From NCBI RefSeq assembly GCF_000189635.1, contig NW_002476399.1:62001-126000 (forward strand): a DNA stretch of 64,000 nucleotides, written 5' to 3'. Numbering within the stretch: position 1 is the stretch's first letter; every line of letters starts with the position of its first letter. The translations under genes were made by a program, and so were the position numbers. Below, one piece after another: positions 12,558 through 26,200 of this stretch. Under the pieces are notes generated by a model. It ran no database searches, had not been told where the DNA came from, and worked only from the letters and a program-made list of their open reading frames with translations. The stretch comes from Tetrahymena thermophila SB210 (taxonomy: Eukaryota > Ciliophora > Oligohymenophorea > Hymenostomatida > Tetrahymenidae).

Positions 12558-15500
12558 AAAATTTAATCCTCCTTTTAAAATCCAATTCGTTCAAATACTT
12601 TTGTATGTTCCTAATATAATCGATTTGCTACTTAGTTAGTTAGTCAGTAAATGATTTAAAAAAAGCAATCGAATTTTGGCTTGTCTGTCTAACTAAATAT
12701 TGCAAAATTTTAGTTTTGATAATTGATTATTTAATTGATCTGATTTTAAGAAACAATTACTTTTTACCAATAAAATTAGAGATTTAATTAATAGGAATAA
12801 TTTGCAAACACAATCAATCGATTAGTATTTACTTTTTAATAATTAAATCCAAACGCTTTTCTCTAATGTTATAACAAAAGTATTACTGCAAAATGCATTC
12901 ATAACATATTAATTATACTTTCCTAATTAGTAATATGTATTAAATCAATGTAAACAAAATTTTACATAAACCACTCTTTATTAAAATAACTCATTTACCA
13001 AATTCCATTATTTTAATTAATTTATTTGTTTGTTCACCCTTAACTTCGACTTAGAATTCAGCTTTTAAATTATTATTTAAGTATTAAAAAATTTTTTATT
13101 TATTTTAATAGGTTTGTCTCAAGTCATATCTTACTTAAAAATATAAGTATAAATCATATTTCTTTATTTCATTACTAGCTTTTTACATCAAATAAAATTT
13201 TTAAAGCATTTATTCTCAATTAATTTGTCATTAATTAAACAGAACACTAGATATCAAAATTATCTTACTAAAAATGGTCATCCTTTTGTTTTTACAGATA
13301 TATACAAAAAATACAAAAAGTTTGATTTTTTGGTATATATTTAAATACTTATATGAATTTCTATAAATAAATATGACAAAAAAAGTTCCTAACATATATT
13401 TTAAGCTTGAATTTTTAATTATTATAAACATTTTTTAACATTAATAGATACTTATTAAAAAACGATAAATTAATTTTATTTTATTTAACTTTAAATATTT
13501 TTTGAATATCTTTTTAAATTAAAATTTATTATTATTATTTTTTTAAAATTTGTAAACAAATCTATTTTTTATCTTTTAGTTTAAATTCCAATAGAATTAT
13601 TGATTTATTTTATTTAGCTTGTTTAATAATATTATTATTTTATTAGCAAAAATATTTTTTTTTCTCATAAAAATATTAGTTTTTTTAAAAATTTTATCTT
13701 TTTGTAGTGTTAATTATCATAAAATGATTTAATTTTGTTTGAAAATAGAGCTTGTTTAATTTAAATTTGTTTTGAAATAATTTGAGAAGTTAAAATATAT
13801 TCAAGAATTAACTATTTCTATAGTTAAACAATATATTTATTTCTAAATATAAAATTTACTGTATTTATATGATTACAACAATTTAAGAAATTGTAAAAAT
13901 CCTTATTTATTAGATACTTAAGTGTTTCATATTAACAAAAAATGATTAATTAACTTTATAAATAAACTTTTGGATTAAATTTTCATCCTTTTAATTTAAA
14001 CTGTTGGTAAAAAATTTATAAAGAATTAAGTTAATATTTTTAAATTATTTTTTTCTGTTTAAAAAATATATTCAAAATAAAGGTAAATTATCCTGAAAAT
14101 ATAATTCAATTGTGTTTGATTATTATAAAAAAATGTTTATTTTAAAATAATTAACATCTCCTTTAACATTTCCAAAATAGTCTTAACTTTCTTAAGAAAT
14201 AAATTTACAAAATCGATAATCATTCATATATAATTAGAAGTTAAATTTTTCAAAATTTTACTTAATATTAAAAGTAATAAAATTTTTTTAATATCTTTTG
14301 ATATTAAATTATTTAAAAAAATTTAATTTTAAAATAAATAAATAATTATTCACAGACTTTAGGATAAATTTTAGGTGATATTTTAAAGTTTTTAAAAAAT
14401 TAAACTATTAAGTGCTATTTTATCAAGTATAAAGCTATTTGTACTCATAAAACAAATCTATATAAGCAATCTTTAAAAATAATTTCAATTATTAATTAAA
14501 ACTGTTTAGTTTAATAAAATTATGAAAAAAATTGAAATAATTTGAAAGAGAACAATTTTAATAAAGAACATATTTATTGGTTGATTTAAATATATATTAG
14601 TTTTTTAAGATATGGGAGAGTATTATATTAATAAATTAAATCATAATTATGTATTAAAATTTTTATGAACGTATTTTATAAAGTATTTATCAGTTTTTTA
14701 TTAAATTAATTGCTAATATTAAAAATAAGTCAAAGTTACTATATTTTTAATAGTAAATCAGCGTAATATATATTATCTGCAATGTAATTTGTGTTTTAAA
14801 AACAATAAAATATATCCCTTTACCCAATTTAACTCTCAATCAATAATTTAAATAATGTAATAATTTCTAATATATAATTCATTCAATTTGATAGCAAAAG
14901 CTTTTAAATTTTTTAGTAAAAACATAATTTAGAAGAAAGTTAAAATTCGTATTGGTTATTTGTATAAATAATATTTTTTTAATGTTAAATTAGCTTTAAA
15001 ATTTTACATATTTTTTAAAGGAAAAAAAAAATATTTAATTGATAAAGAAAAAGGAATTTTTAAGTTTTGATATTAATTATAAAATTTAATCTTCTAGGAA
15101 ATAAATAGATAGTAAATTAATTAATTTTGTTCTAGGACTAGTCCTTAAAGTGAGGGAAAATTGAGTAAAAGTAGTAATTGGCTTATTTTCTTCCTCAAAA
15201 TAAGTAATTAAATTAAATAATTTGGCCTATACAAAAAATAAGTAAGCTAAGTTTTCAGAGTTATTAAATGGAAAAGACTAAAAAATAATAAAATGACTAA
15301 TGAATTTGCTTATAATTAAATGTGTTGAATTGATTGAATGAAAATTTTTCTTTTATATAGTGGATTCTATTACAATCTGAAAAACTTTGTGTTGGGGAGG
15401 TTATAACATGAAGAGTTACCAATTATTATTACTTACTGTGTTGTCAGACAGACTTAGGTCTCTATATTTTTATACAGAAAAATAGATAAGCATGAAGGTA

Positions 15501-15752
15501 AGCAAAAAATAGCTAACTTTGTTAGAGCGAAGAAATTATAAGTTTTTGTAAAATAATTAAAGTTAATTAGAATTCAAAGTATTAATTAATTAATTATTTA
15601 ATTATATCAGTAGAATAACTAAATTCTCAAAAAGGTTAAGGATAAATTAGCACAAAATAAATTACACAACAAAACACAACACCTAGTTAAAGGATCATAG
15701 TGCCGATAAAAATAAACAAAGAATCAAACAATAGGTCAACAAATATAGAAAG
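12558..15752. other. Long spacer between divergent genes
   Basis: Separates the starts of the USP gene (minus) and the HAD-like gene (plus). Mostly AT-rich with no conserved coding. On the minus strand 12560-12830 is free of TGA but has no start or domain. From about 15130 the base composition is richer, with a 12-bp palindrome AGGACTAGTCCT at 15134-15145 and a possible 5' non-coding exon with a GTAAGC donor at about 15498 before the HAD gene. Confidence 0.5.
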
Positions 15753-17119
15753 ATGAAAAACTAGCCTGCAGTTTTAAGTAGCTAAGGGGAGGAGCAAAAG
15801 CAAATAAGTTCTACGAAATTAGAAGATGAGCTTGATCCATAGGCCTAGATTGAGCTTGATAAGGAAAAGAAAGAAGCAAGAGAATGGATTAAAAAAAATA
15901 TAGATACTGATTTGAGATAGAAATATATGCAAAAATTGGGAATCACTAAGAAATCATTCAGTTTTTTGAGTCCTCCAATTGAAGATAAACCTGAAGAATA
16001 GGAAATTTAAAAATAGTTAGATGAAAAGTTGAAAGTTGACAAATTATTTGAGTAGGGTGAATATCAAATTACATTTTTTTCACGCTCAGATGATGACGTA
16101 CGTAAAAGCTACATCAAAAAGTTACAATCCTAAAATATCTTGAAAAACAACTAAGCCTAAAAGCACTAATCATGTAAATTTTATTCAATTATCTTGCAAT
16201 AACTGATTTTGATTAATTATTTGCTTTAGTGGTCATTTTTGATTGGGATGATACTATTCTATGCACAAATTATTTAAGTCAATATAATTTCGTTGATTTG
16301 CCAACAGAAGTGCTCAGATAGCTTAGCAATTTAGATAACTCAGCAGTAATTAAAAGCATATTATAAATTTTAACTATTTTTACTACTTGAAATCTTAACA
16401 ATTTCTTATTTTTGCTAACTCCCTCTTAAAATAATTTAAAATTAGAGTAAACTCCTTAGAAAAGCGCTTAACTATGGTAACACCTACATAGTTACAAATG
16501 CAGCCAAAGGTTGGGTTGAATATAGTAGCAAACTGTAATAACTCAAATTAGAAATTATTTTATTTCAATTTTATTGAAATTATTTATAAAAAATAAGCTT
16601 TTTGCCAAGAGTTAATGCAGTCATTCAAGAAAATGTCATTACAGTAATATCAGCAAGAAGTGAATACGAAGATATTTTCCCAGGCGATTGCTATAAATGG
16701 AAGATAGAAGCATTCAAAGACTTGAAGAAAAACTATGATGAAGATGTAAAATTAACTATAAAAAACATGACAATTCGATTTACAATCTTTTTAAATTATT
16801 TTAAGCTTATTACAAATTTAATTTGTCTCGGAGATAGCAATATTGAAATAGAAGCAGCACATATATTAGCACAAGGTTTTAACCAGTCACTAATTAAAAC
16901 AATAAAGTTCAGAGAAAACCCAAAACCAGATGAACTCACTAAACAATAAGATTTAGTTGCAGATAAATTTGAATAAATCTACGTAGGAGTTAGAAACCTG
17001 ACAATTCGTTTGGAGAGGTAATAAATTCATTTGCTATTTAAAATATTTTTAACTAGATTGAGTTTTTATTTAAATCTTAAAAAAATAGAAGAAACAACTA
17101 ATCTCCAAATATTTACTGA
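15753..17119 (+). CDS. HAD-superfamily phosphatase-like protein, six exons
   Basis: Exons 15753-16173, 16230-16345, 16446-16534, 16598-16745, 16806-17017 and 17089-17119 give 338 residues. Residues 1-140 are charged and probably helical. The HAD fold then starts with motif I, VIFDWDDTIL (putative nucleophile Asp145, general acid Asp147). Motif II is YIVTNAAKGW. SARSEYEDIFPGDCYKWK may carry the motif III Lys, and motif IV is ICLGDSNIEIEAA. All key acids are present, so phosphatase activity is plausible; the substrate is unknown. The start is the first in-frame ATG, but this frame stays open upstream to an acceptor-like site near 15609, so the N-terminus could be longer. Confidence 0.82.
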
Positions 17120-18544
17120 TATAGCTAACAAACTAAATAAATGAGCAATAGTGTTTGCTTAACTCCCTTCCTTCTTTCATACATAAATACCAACATACGC
17201 ACACAAATTTCTACTATTAAATTATTTTATCAAAGTTCCTAACTGAATCAAAAAAAACGAATAAATCAATACAAGCCAATATAATAAACAACTTAATAAA
17301 TAAATAAATAAAAAATCAATAAAAATAAAATAAAAAATACATGAGTAAATTAAACATTTCAATCAAACACCTTCTTTTGTATAAAATAATACCAGCCATT
17401 AAATAATAAATAAATCAACTCTTTATTGAAACTTTATATTTTATTCAATAAATCAAAAAATATTGAAAGTTAGTCAATATTTAAAATATTTATTCATTCA
17501 TTCTTGCTCAAGGTTATCTTCATCAAAGTTTAAGAAGCAATTTCAGAAATGAAATCCATTTAAAAGAAATAAATAAATTTATAAATATTTTACATCCTTA
17601 TATTTTCGTCATTTTTGAATCAAAAAAAATAATACTTATAATTCAAATAGTTATTTAATATTTAAAATAAATATGTCTATCTAATTATCATCACTCGAAC
17701 TCTATATTTGTGTCTATAATCTATATCAAATTCAAATATAATTCTTATCAAATTTACATTTTTTTTATTCAATAATTCTTTAAATTTTATTTTAATTCAA
17801 TAAAAATTAAATTTTACTAGCTTTATAATAAAAATTTAATACTTTTAAATTAGAATTTCAAACAAATAATTTTTTCTTATTAATTCCATCTTATATGTTA
17901 CAAATTTTATTATAAATAAACTTAAAACTTATTGATAAATAAAATATATATTGATTCATAGAATTTTTTTATAACCAAGAACTAAACTAGCATCAATAAA
18001 AAACGAAATAAAAATTTTTTAATTTAAAAAATAAAATTTTGGTTTAAATTAACTAAAAAATATTAAATATTATCCATTTTTATTGATAATATTTAACAGA
18101 AAAAATTTTCAAAATTTAATATTGATGTTAAAAATAAAAATTATTGATTTAATTTAATTTATTTTTTATTTATTTTTTACTTATTATTATTTAAAAACTA
18201 AATTTTAAACAAACCTTTTAAGAAACTTTTTGACTTAAAAATTATTTGTCTATTTCATATTTAATATTACCCTATCAGAATCTTAATTCTATTTTATTTT
18301 ATAGAAATATAATGTTTTCAATTCAATAATTATCTGTTTAATTTAATAATTAATTGTTCAAATTTTATAAAACTTTTATAGATATAATATACTAATTTTT
18401 TATAGTTATTCACACTATTAAAGTTAAAAATGATATTAAACTAAAATTTCTTTATTTTAATAGCTTTCATTAAATATATGATTATACTATCCTTAATTTG
18501 ATACTTTAATCAATTTCTTCTTGAGTTACAAAGATATTTTCTGT
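17120..18544. other. Spacer, no gene seen
   Basis: AT-rich 3' flank of the HAD-like gene and 3' flank of the LITAF pseudogene. The first 200 bases are rich in CA/AC-containing runs as in a 3' UTR. No coding signal. Confidence 0.6.
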
Positions 18545-18944
18545 TTGGAGACATGCATTTGCAAATTCATATAAAACTTAATCACTAAAGACGTAGTTAG
18601 TATAAGTATCTTATCTTAATATTTTTTATTAGAAAGTTGTATACATCAGCTGCATCCTATAATAATAGATTAGGGAAGCAACAGTTAAATTTACTAAAAC
18701 AGCTTTTGTATTCTATTTCTATAGTACTTACTAATAAAAAGCTTTACAATATATTTGAAAAGAAATTAGCAATTATAAATAGAATCATACTAGTTATGCT
18801 AGTTGTTAAGGTAGCCCAGTTATGTTATTGAAGTCACTTATATGCATGGTATTTAATTTTAGTAATCATGTTTATTGATGCTGTTGAGAGAGGAGCTTAT
18901 TGAGGGTACAAATATTATTATTATTAATTAAAATCCTGAGTCAT
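18545..18944 (-). pseudogene. Decayed duplicate of the LITAF gene
   Basis: The minus strand opens with MTQDFNQQQQYLYPQQAPL, clearly matching the start of the intact LITAF gene at 20764 (MQDPQQQQQYPYPPQAPL). It hits TGA at 18836-18834 after 36 codons. Downstream DNA still matches the intact gene: bases equivalent to its GGATGTTGCTGCTGTATTCC are found as GGATGCAGCTGATGTATAC, followed by similar DNA across the zinc-ribbon region. CxxC residues are lost and the frame is broken. Upstream flanks also align (TAAGTTTTTAGA and the T-rich stretch after it), so the whole unit with its promoter was duplicated. The 3' limit is approximate. I see no splice pattern that would rescue it. Confidence 0.7.
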
Positions 18945-20353
18945 AGAAATAATTTAAATAAGTTCTTAATCTAAGTTTTTAGATTTTTGTTTCAATTTAT
19001 TTTTTAGTTTTTAATTAATTGCAACATTTTGAAATTAATAAAAAGTTATTTTGCCAAAAATAAATTTTAAATTGCAAATTTTTTGCCTTTAATGTCGCTT
19101 ATTAAAAGATGAGATCATTTTTCAACTAAATCCATTAATTAAAATACGCTTTCAAAATCATTAATTTATTTTTTCAGAAAAAATATTGTAATTAATAATG
19201 CGTAATATTTTGTGTGTTTCTCTAAATATCTTTTTGAATTATAATTAAATAAACGCTTAATTGATTAGATTTCGTTTAAAAAGCACACATTTTTTGTAAG
19301 CTAAATAAATTTTTGTTTAAAAAATAGACCACACAAATATGAATTTTATTGTAGAATTCAAATATATTGATTGCTTAAAACTTTTGTTTTATAATTACAT
19401 TTATCAAGTTATTGATTTATACTTATTTTTATATTCTACATCGTTCTTAATTTTTTTAGATAAATGATAATCTATCTTTTACAAAGAATATGTAAAATAA
19501 TTTATTAAACCTTAATTATAAATTGTAATAGTTAATAGTAATCCTATTTTCTTTATTTTTTAAAAATATTTCTTTATTGCTTCAACGTTTTCCTTAAATA
19601 GATTATTAAAACAATTAAACTTAAAGAGAAATTTGTAAAATCAAGACAATTAGTCTTGTAATTACTAATAATGAAAAAACATCTTACTTTGATTAATTGT
19701 AAATATTTCTTTTATTTAAAAATAAATTGAATTAATATCTCAAATCAAATCTTTTTTTTAGAAAAAATTTTGAAAAAAACAGCTGTTTTCTAAAATTATT
19801 AAGTCTGATGGGAATTACATTAAAAATTATTTATTATTTTTAAACAAAAATTATATAATAAATAAATGAATCAATTGTGATTTATCAATTTTTAGAACAG
19901 AAATACAACTAAAATTAAAAATTTGATTGGATTTTTAAGAAATCTTTTTTATTATCTAACTTGGTATAATAAAAAACTATGCTTACTGTAATCAAATACA
20001 AATGATTACGTATTAATTATTGATGAAATCTAAATAAACTCTTTTCTCTAACGAAAATACTTCTTTTTAAAAAATTCTAGATAGATAATAAAAAAATTAT
20101 TTACTTCATTTAGAAATAAATAGGCACACCATATTTATTTTTTATGAATACTCTATAATTTAATGTAATAAAAATAGTTTTTATTAAAATTATTTTGTTG
20201 CAATTTTATTCAAATAAAATACAAATTTTATTAGAATTTTACATATTTCTTGCAGATAATAAATTAATACATTATTTACATTACTTAAATTAATTATATT
20301 TTATTATTTTAATGATATTTTCTATTATAAATTCATTTTTTTAGTAATTTATT
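18945..20353. other. Spacer between LITAF pseudogene and intact LITAF gene
   Basis: AT-rich throughout. The first about 90 bases resemble the 5' flank of the intact LITAF gene (20765-20850), consistent with a tandem duplication. No further coding sequence seen. Confidence 0.55.
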
Positions 20354-20764
20354 TCAACTGAATGGTCTATACTCACATACACCAATAACATTGTGGCACT
20401 TAGGGCAAGAATGAATTTTGTCTTGGCAATTTTTGTTAAAAAGGGGAATACAGCAGCAACATCCCACAAAAATTGTTAAAAGAAAGCAGCAACAAAAGGT
20501 ACCTTGTCCACGCTTATATGTTAATTCAGTTGTGACCTTTTCCTAGCAGCTATTACAGTTTACTTAAACAGGGTGAGGTGTGATTTGGCATATTTAAGTT
20601 GAGTCAAGCTTAATAATCTAGATATTAACTAATTGCTAACCTTGCATAGGTATCGGCTACATTTAAACAGCAGGCATGTAATTCTAATTGTCATTTTTAA
20701 TTGACATAGCAGGTAGAGGAGCTTGTGGAGGGTAAGGATATTATTGCTATTATGGGTCTTACAT
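20354..20764 (-). CDS. LITAF/SIMPLE-domain membrane zinc-ribbon protein
   Basis: Single-exon gene of 136 residues ending in TGA. The N-terminus is Gln- and Pro-rich (QYPYPPQAPLP), as in LITAF proteins, where Pro-Tyr motifs recruit E3 ligases and ESCRT parts. The C-terminal LITAF domain is complete: a first Cys pair (CNSC) at about residues 72-75, a Cys-rich hydrophobic stretch (TFCCCFLLTIFVGCCCC) that inserts into one membrane leaflet, and a second pair in HSCPKCHNVIG. In animals the fold binds zinc on the cytosolic face of late endosomes and lysosomes. The same role here is family-based inference. Its neighbour is a dead copy of itself. Confidence 0.92.
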
Positions 20765-23293
20765 TTTAAATATTAGTAGAAAGTTTTTTATTAAGTTTTT
20801 AGACTGTTTTTATTACAATTTAATTTTTGATTTTTTATTAATTATAAAATTTATAAAGACAAAAAATCATGTAAAAATATACTTTATTTTTTTGCAATTT
20901 GTGTTCCCCATTAATAATTTAAAAAGAAATATCTATTTTTGATTTATTCGTCTATAATTAATTACGTTTGCATCATATTTTACTTTATTTTAACAACAAA
21001 ATAATAATAATCAAAGCTAATTAGATGTAAATTTTGATGCATACCATACAAATTTTTTAATTATTCAATCAAATTAATAAAAAAACGCTAAATTAAAATT
21101 AAATCTATTTTTAAAGACACTTAAAAGCAAAGACAAAAAAAATATTAGTTAGAGAGATAGACAAAAGTTTATTTGAATTAATCAATAAGTTAATAAATGA
21201 TTTTTTGGAGCCAATTAAAAATTTGTCTATAATATTATAAAATATATCCTTTATTCACAAATAAACTTATTATACAAATTATTTTAGCTAAATTACACTA
21301 AGCTAATAATTTTAAATTATTTAAATATTAATCAATTTATTAAAATTCCTTCAACTAATTTACTAAGATTCTTAATAATTTTGCGAGAAAAAAAAATGTA
21401 AAATTAATTAATTTAGACAAAAAAGTAAAAAAAAATTAAACACAATTAATTTCTAAAAATCAATATCAAAACCTTTTAATTAAAATAAAAAATGATATAT
21501 TTAATTAACAATGGAGAAGTTTATTAAGGTAAAAAAATCATTTTTATTGAAAATACTATTTTAAAAATCCCTTTAAGATTAATTAATAATTTTATTAATC
21601 ATCAATTTCTAAATTGAATTTCAATTTTAAAATTTAAACCAAAAAATGAAAATTCATTAAGTAATAATATTTCTTTAAAGAATCCGTTAATTTTTATAAT
21701 TTCAACTAAAAAATATAAAAATTTATTAGTTTGATAAAGATTTGAATTATTTATTTTAAAGGTGAATAAAATAAATATATAATTTATCTATTAAGAATAC
21801 CTTAACTTGTAGAAAATAAGGTTAAAAATATTTTAAAATAATTTCTATCTTTCAAAAATTATTACAAGCATTATAATTGATACATTTTAATGATTAATAA
21901 ATTATATAATATAAATTTCTTTCAAATTAAAATTAAAACTCTAATTGTATTAAAATACATCTAAAACTTTCAAAATTAATTAATATTTTGTTTTTATAAA
22001 TTGTTTATGATCTACTTTATTTCTTCTACTTTAATTTTTGTTAATTTTGTAAACCATATTTATGTTAAATTTTTTTAATTTGAGTTAAATTTCTATTTAA
22101 TAATTTTTGATTATTTTATTTTTTTAAATGTTTTCCGAAAAAATTAATAAAATCAACTTTTGAGATTTGGCAATATTTAACAAAAACATTATTAGAATAA
22201 TTAAGATTTATCAAATTACTGCAAATTATAGAAGAGTTATTTAAATATAAATGCATGCTAATTATTTAAGTTTTGATATTTAAATTAAAAAATAATTATA
22301 CATTTTTATATTTATTGTGATTTTATTATAAAAATAAATGTAAAATATTATCAATGTATAGGTAGGCTTTTAAGGTCTTTTATTATTTAAATCTTAAAAA
22401 GAGAAGTACTTGATTAAATATTATTAAAAATACCTAAACAATTAATTTATGTTTGCAGTTGCTTTTTAAGTAAAGAAAAACTATCTAACATAAATTGTAA
22501 AATGCATATCTAATTTTTAATTTTTGTTTATCAATAAATCTTATTTTGTAATTTAATTTAGAAAGATTTTTATTAAATTCATGAATTCCCTTGAAAATAT
22601 TAGAAATCGAGAGAAATAAACTCATTTATTTTATTTAAATGAATGATAGAACAAAAAAAAGCAAAAACAAAAATGATAAGAAAAGCATAAATTTAATAAC
22701 TTTAAATTAACAAATATTTTTTGAATAAAAAAAATTAATTGATAGCTTTAAAAGTAAATTAAAATTTTTGTTTACTATTTTGCTATAAATTTATTAGTTA
22801 AATAATGATATTTGAAGAGAAAATACAATAAAATATTTATTGACTCATAATTGTCAATCATGATATTTGGTTTAGTTTTGATTATTTTTGAATGTTAATG
22901 AAGAGAAATAAGTAGCAAGCAAGCAAGCAAACTATCAATGAATCAAATAAATAAATTAACATTTAGATTAATTTATTTATATTTGTATATAGAATTTTAA
23001 TATTTTTGTTAAGAGTGAATAGATAGATAAATAGGTTTTGGGTGCAGTTGATGATTTGATTAATTAAATAATAATTAAAAAATTTCATATTATAGTTTGA
23101 TTTGATTAGATTAATTAACACATACAAAAAAGATAAGTTAAAAAAAACTTGCAAATTTCAATCAATCAATCATTAGGTAGAGAAAGACTTGCATTGGGTA
23201 CCTTTAGTTTTTTTCTTTCAGAGAGACTCCCATCATTAAATCTACTTTGCAAAATTAGTGCTGAAATGCATTTTAAAAATATATAGATTTCAA
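20765..23293. other. Long spacer between divergent genes
   Basis: Contains the 5' flanks of the LITAF gene (minus) and the cyclin-like gene (plus). Very AT-rich. A tetranucleotide (AGCA)n repeat is at 22914-22930. The last about 130 bases before 23294 are less AT-rich and may be 5' UTR, with an acceptor-like T-rich tract ending CAG at about 23220. Confidence 0.55.
22914..22930. repeat. (AGCA)n microsatellite
   Basis: About four perfect units of AGCA/CAAG in AT-rich DNA upstream of the cyclin-like gene. Confidence 0.8.
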
Positions 23294-26200
23294 ATGATAC
23301 AAAGCAAGTTATTCAGGGCAGCGTAATTGAATGCAGAGAAGAAAACATATTTGCATGATTGCAAGCCTATTATTTGTGATAAAAGCTAGATTATCTCTTA
23401 TTGGGAATCACTTTCTTTGCATGAAAAGGAGAAAATATTCATGGTATATGACCTCAACATTATAGATGAGCTTGTCGAAATTCTCAACATAGCCAGGACT
23501 AGAATAGCTTCCACTGTAAAATTTATTTTGCTTTATTCATCTTTCTAGTTTTTGAAGAGTTTTTTACCTTTTTAGCTGTTTCATGCCTACCAAACTAAAT
23601 ACTTACTTAACTCTTTTGATTTATTACTTTTCCCTCTTTATATGAAATTTGTATGAATAAGGATAAAAATAAATAGTTTATTTATTGCATTCCTACTAAT
23701 AACTCAAAAAAAGTTTCCATTTTTTAGGGCTTACTTATTAGATAAAAGTTATAGCTCAATCACACAAGTTTCCTTAAATAAATAAATTAATTTTTGTAGT
23801 ATAATTAAATTAGATTTTTAATTTTCGACTCATTTATTACAGTTTTTAGCAATGAATTATAAGGAATATTATTCAGCTATTACGAAAGTAGAAAATAGGC
23901 CAATAAATGTTTTTTTTTGAAACTAGCTTCTTTATTTAAAAGGCATAGCAGTTTTAGTATATAGTTTTAAATTAGGAAAGCGAATTTGAATTAGTAGTAA
24001 TTACAAATTTCAGCAAACCAATTAGTTTTTAGCCATATTTACATGAAAATCGAGGGAGAAAGTAGAGTTTTTGCATATGCCCTGTGAATAAGTTTAAATA
24101 TTAGGAAAATTGAATAAAGATTAAAATGTTTTTCAAAGCAAGAAATTTTTATAATTCATCACAATTAGGAATTTGAGCGAAAGAGTGGATAGATCATAAA
24201 AATGCCAGAGAAAACTATTTTACTTGAGTACCTTTACTTCGATGCACTGGAAATATATTTTAAAGAAGAGTTCTTAACCAAAAAGTTTATAAAGTCTCTT
24301 TGTCTTATATTTAACAAGGTCACCAATGATGTTTATCAGAAATACCTCGAGGATTTAAACATACCTCAGTGTACTGACTCTAGTCTTATTTAAGCAAAGA
24401 AGAAAGTTCTTAAATTTAAAATAAAATCTCTAATATCTTTATTAGACATATTAGATGTATTTGTTGACTCTTTTTGTAATGGAGAAAAGGTCATAATCAA
24501 AAAGCGTCACTATACTACTTTATATCAATAATTAGTAAAGAACCCACTAACTAAAAACCCTTCAAGTGACGAAATACGCTAGAAAATAAGAGAAATCACT
24601 GAACTTTTAAGCATCATGCTTGAAAATAATTTGATAAAAGCTTACAAAAAGGCAACAAAATATTACTCTAAACCCAAAAAAGAACAGCAATATAAAAACT
24701 AATCTTCTTCTAGTTCGGCCAAAGTGAGCATTATTATTTAGCACCAAACAAATGTGACAAATTCTAATTAGCTTAATTCATAAACAGAAAAAGTAAAAAT
24801 AGAAGGTAACAAAGAGAATAATAGCAGTCTTAATATCACTGAAAATTAAACAACTAAAGAAGAATTATTATAAAGTAAAAAAACTTAGTAATAAATTACA
24901 CCAAATCGTAATTTGTAAGAAATTAATGCTGAAAAGGAAGAGAAAGCTGCTATTGATCAAATAAAAACTGATGAATAATTAGAAGTAGTGGATAAAAATT
25001 AATCAGAAACCATATTAGTTGAGTAAAATAATTAAACCAAATAGCAAAGCAGCAATCCAATTCAAAAGGTTTCCGTATAAGAAACCTAAGAGGTTTATTC
25101 TAGCAATTAACTTGAACAAGAAGATATTGGTCACTAAAATTTAAAAGAAGAGTCCAAAAAAGAGTTATTAAGTGAAGTTGAGAATTAGATGACAGGAGTA
25201 AATGTTTTATCTGAAAGCAATATGAACAGTACTGCTCATGAACTTAGTACAAAAAATGATATTACTAATTTAACAGAAGAAAAATAAACTTTAGCAAGCA
25301 ATAGTAAGAATGGTGCAAGTGAAATAAAAGATGAAATTATTGATAATATTAATATTTAAAATAAGAAATCTTAAGATTATTAAAATATTTCATTAAACGA
25401 TATAATAAATAAACAGAAAAATGAATGTATGATGGAAATAGAAAATTATGATATCTATCAACTAGAAGACGAAGAAGATAAATACTCATTTAGCAGTAAT
25501 AAGAAAATCAACAAAGTTTTTCAAGAAGATGGATTTTACCATAATTTAAATGACAACAAAATAGGGTCTCTCTCTAGCTCTCCTCAATTTGCTAAGCTAT
25601 CCTAGGATGAAATTGACCAAGATAATTCTGATTATAAAAAAGGCTCATAAAAGAAAAGAAATATTAAAAAATACCTCTAGAGTGAAGTAGAACCTATAAG
25701 CAAGAAATTATGCATGGTAAACCTAAATAGCTTGATAATAAAACTTGAGAACGATGGGAACAATGAATAATCATCTATCTTTGACAGTGATGAAGAATAC
25801 TATGAACCAGATGAAAAAGAGAATTTCCACTACAATTAAGAGCTAAAAGACTATGATATTGTTGATGTACTAGGCGATAACTTTAAGTTTGATCCTAAAT
25901 TCTGCTTAAGCAAAGATAAAATTAATTAATTGCTTCTTTAGTCTCAATAATAACAACAATAATTCTTTACTCACAATACTATTGCTCCAAATATCTAAAT
26001 CTAGTAATAATAGCCTGCTATTTCTTCTTCAGGGAAAAAATAATTGAACCAAAATTACGACTATTAAAAAAGCATATATTCAGACGATTCTAATGATGAG
26101 TCTCAACATAATGACAATTTCAACAATAAAGGTAAATACTACGGGCACAATAATTAACACAAAGGAAGATAATAGCCCTAGTAAAATTACTTAATGCAAG

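Noticed and set aside
12560..12850. Minus-strand frame without stops upstream of the USP start (reads like YLVRQTSQNSIAFFKSFTD...)
   Set aside because: It has no start codon, is out of frame with the USP exons, and runs on into the first intron unbroken. With TGA as the only stop such lengths are expected by chance.
13231..13431. Minus-strand ORF of 66 codons, hydrophobic
   Set aside because: Ile/Phe/Lys-rich translation typical of AT-rich spacer, with no neighbours, motifs or splice context.
18637..18831. Plus-strand ORF of 64 codons
   Set aside because: It is antisense to the decayed LITAF copy, whose match to the intact gene explains the base composition.
21511..21528. ATG plus six codons followed by a GTAAAA donor, looking like a first mini-exon
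   Set aside because: No downstream coding exon exists before the cyclin-like gene, so nothing supports it.
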